Below the pieces are notes generated by a model. The model was not told where the DNA came from. It worked only from the letters and a program-made list of their open reading frames with translations, and did not search any database. A program made the translations under genes and the position numbers. This document shows positions 62,519-64,000 of a stretch of 64,000 nt of DNA, one piece after another (within the stretch, counting starts at the first letter, position 1; each line of letters begins with the position of its first letter). The stretch is from Halothiobacillus neapolitanus c2. GTDB taxonomy: Bacteria > Pseudomonadota > Gammaproteobacteria > Halothiobacillales > Halothiobacillaceae. The stretch is from the NCBI RefSeq assembly GCF_000024765.1, contig NC_013422.1:2421501-2485500 (forward strand), given 5' to 3'.

Positions 62519-63850
62519 TCAGTTCAGGATGTCGCTCCCGACTGTTTTACGGAATTCATCGGCCAGCTTGTTGCTCTTGCTGATTAACGCCTTATTCAAA
62601 GGCGCATCCGGAGTGACAAGATAGGGCGTGACAAAGATCACAAGATCACTGCGTTTCGATTTGAAATCGCGCGAACGAAACAACTCGCCAAGCACGGGGA
62701 TTTGACCCAACCCGGGCACCTTATCGATTGTTTTTGATGCCGAAGAGTCAACCAACCCCGAAATCACGATGGTCTGACCTTCGTGAACATTGACTTCTGT
62801 GCTGGCTTTGCGAGTCAGGAATCCTGGGTACCCCTGCACGGTCACACTGGGATCGATGTGACTGATTTCCGCTTTGATCGTCGTCGAAATATCTCCCGTA
62901 CTACTGACGACGGGCTCGATGTGAAGCTTGATTCCATAAGGTTTGTACTCAACCGATGTCTGCCCCAAACCTTGTGCAATGGGTATGGGCACCTCCCCGC
63001 CGACAAGGAAATCAGCCGTTCCGCCGCTCCGTGCCGCCAGCTGCGGTGTAGCAAGCTCCCAGGCGTTGCCCGTCTGCATCATCAAATTGATTTTCGAAGT
63101 GATAGACGTCACCAAACCAAAGAAGGCTGGCGTACCTGACAAGGACAATGGCAAATTGACAGCCCCATTCGCACCGATACCGCCGAAGCTACTGGGTGTC
63201 ATGCGATACAGTGAATTCGAAGCAAAGTCATGGGCCAGCGCTCCGCCAGGGCCATCGATCACGGAATCCCACTTAATACCGATCTGATGCAGGGCGCTTT
63301 TGTCGAATTCCATGATGCGCACTTTCATCATGACCATCGGTTTCATCTGCACCGCATTGGCCTGTGTGAAATCAAGAACCTGAGGGTAAACCTTTTTAAT
63401 CGCGGCAATCTGGGCAACATCCTCCTGAGTCAGGTTGACCCCACTTAACACAACGTTTCCACCAACTGTATTAACAGATACGGCTTTGCTCGCTTTCAGC
63501 AGTGTGCGAACTAGCTCCGCCACCTGATCGGTATTGCCCGACACGATATGCAAATCAATGCTGCGACGACTGCCATCCCGCATCCATAGCTGCAATGAGG
63601 TATCGCCCGCTTGATTGGCAATAATCACCATTTGCCGACGTCCGAGAACGCGTACCTCAACCAGCTTGCCATTGCCAACGGCGACACGAAGAAGCGAACC
63701 CGGTGCCGACCTCACCAAAGCTTGCCCTGCATACATCGTGACCGCATCAGGCAACGCGGGCGCATCAGCAGAAAAAACGGGTACGGAAAACAGCCACAAC
63801 GCCAACAACCAGCGTGTATACCTATTGCGTCTGGCGACCAAATTGCACAT
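62519..63850 (-). CDS. cpaC: Tad outer membrane secretin RcpA/CpaC
   Basis: A 443-residue secretin with signal peptide (LWLFSVPVFSADA), an N-terminal pilus-binding region, a BON domain (AVSVNTVGGNVVLSGVNLTQ) and the secretin core (LATPQLAARSGGTADFLVGG, VHEGQTIVISGLVDSSA, PVLGELFRSRDFKSKRSDLV). ATG 63850 was chosen because GAGAGGA lies six bases upstream; the ORF could start at 63871. It forms the outer membrane pore of the Tad system. Confidence 0.92.
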   Translation of the reverse strand: MCNLVARRNRYTRWLLALWLFSVPVFSADAPALPDAVTMYAGQALVRSAPGSLLRVAVGNGKLVEVRVLGRRQMVIIANQAGDTSLQLWMRDGSRRSIDLHIVSGNTDQVAELVRTLLKASKAVSVNTVGGNVVLSGVNLTQEDVAQIAAIKKVYPQVLDFTQANAVQMKPMVMMKVRIMEFDKSALHQIGIKWDSVIDGPGGALAHDFASNSLYRMTPSSFGGIGANGAVNLPLSLSGTPAFFGLVTSITSKINLMMQTGNAWELATPQLAARSGGTADFLVGGEVPIPIAQGLGQTSVEYKPYGIKLHIEPVVSSTGDISTTIKAEISHIDPSVTVQGYPGFLTRKASTEVNVHEGQTIVISGLVDSSASKTIDKVPGLGQIPVLGELFRSRDFKSKRSDLVIFVTPYLVTPDAPLNKALISKSNKLADEFRKTVGSDILN

Positions 63851-63874
63851 TAATAATCCTCTCGATTCCATGAG

Positions 63875-64000
63875 TTACTGCCTTCCACCGATAATGAATT
63901 GGACGCCGCCACCATGTGCACGAGGACCCGCGCCCAAAAGGTCGGATGCTGTCAACAACCCCAGGTTTGGTGGAAATTTGGTGTCGGGCGAACGCAGCAT
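63875..64000 (-). CDS. cpaB: C-terminal end of RcpC/CpaB-like protein
   Basis: A partial frame entering from the right edge and ending TAA at 63875: MLRSPDTKFPPNLGLLTASD with a C-terminal GGGVQFIIGGRQ. Its position before the secretin gene matches CpaB/RcpC in tad operons, and such proteins end with a similar Gly-rich beta segment. Assigned mainly by context. It ends 24 bases before the cpaC start. Confidence 0.6.
   Translation of the reverse strand: MLRSPDTKFPPNLGLLTASDLLGAGPRAHGGGVQFIIGGRQ

Noticed and set aside
1..64000. tRNA, rRNA or CRISPR arrays
   Set aside because: No cloverleaf with a CCA-type end, no rRNA signature and no regularly spaced repeats were seen.

Overview
The window looks like a chromosomal segment of a gammaproteobacterium. 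Supporting markers are ProQ, a YcgL-domain protein, PilS-PilR next to a PP0621-like protein, AmpG, and the order aroB - damX-like SPOR protein - gltB that is familiar from Pseudomonas and relatives. Base composition is moderate to high GC in the housekeeping parts. The genus cannot be fixed from the sequence alone.

Layout. Positions 1-2.3 kb carry nadC and a D-lactate dehydrogenase type gene. Positions 2.5-12 kb are an accessory and stress-type stretch. It holds an OmpA-family porin, a large Ig-domain lipoprotein with a DUF3494 ice-binding-like domain, and an IS66-family element with perfect 8-bp target duplications that clipped a small lipoprotein gene. These are followed by a glycine-zipper lipoprotein, a Crp/Fnr-type regulator, and BON, CsbD and lmo0937-type stress proteins. 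Positions 12-37.4 kb are mostly core genes: murI, phoB-phoR behind a Pho box, an SCP2-like protein, pilR-pilS, a three-domain MsrA-thioredoxin-MsrB protein, a glycosyltransferase, proQ, ampG, ycgL, aroB, a DamX-like protein, a methyltransferase coupled to a very large HD-GYP sensor, and gltB. The gltD gene that normally follows gltB is absent. A decayed IS3 element (itself hit by a small MITE-like repeat), an rhlA-like gene and a decayed IS4 element occupy that place.

The most remarkable part is 40.8-64 kb, read from right to left on the minus strand. A Tad (Flp-type) pilus/secretion operon (CpaB end, secretin, FHA-TadA ATPase, TadB, TadC, DUF192 protein, TadD-like lipoprotein) runs directly into an array of repeated modules. 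Each module starts with a TadE-like pseudopilin carrying a Pro/Gly-rich tail that ends in a short Cys-containing motif. In the three modules that are not truncated this is followed by an exported antibacterial-type enzyme: a class 3 lipase, a GH24 lysozyme or a pesticin-like lysozyme. An RHS protein with a DUF2235 phospholipase-like end lies within the lysozyme module. Each enzyme is followed, often with overlapping stop and start codons, by an exported lipoprotein or thioredoxin-fold protein that is a good candidate for self-protection. The three otherwise unrelated enzymes share an N-terminal cysteine motif ending F-x3-N-N-C. I infer a Tad-dependent effector-immunity array, with the TadE-like proteins as adaptors. 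Each component family is known, but I do not know of this combination having been described. Several members are truncated, frameshifted in homopolymers, or lack a start codon, which suggests an array evolving by duplication and recombination.
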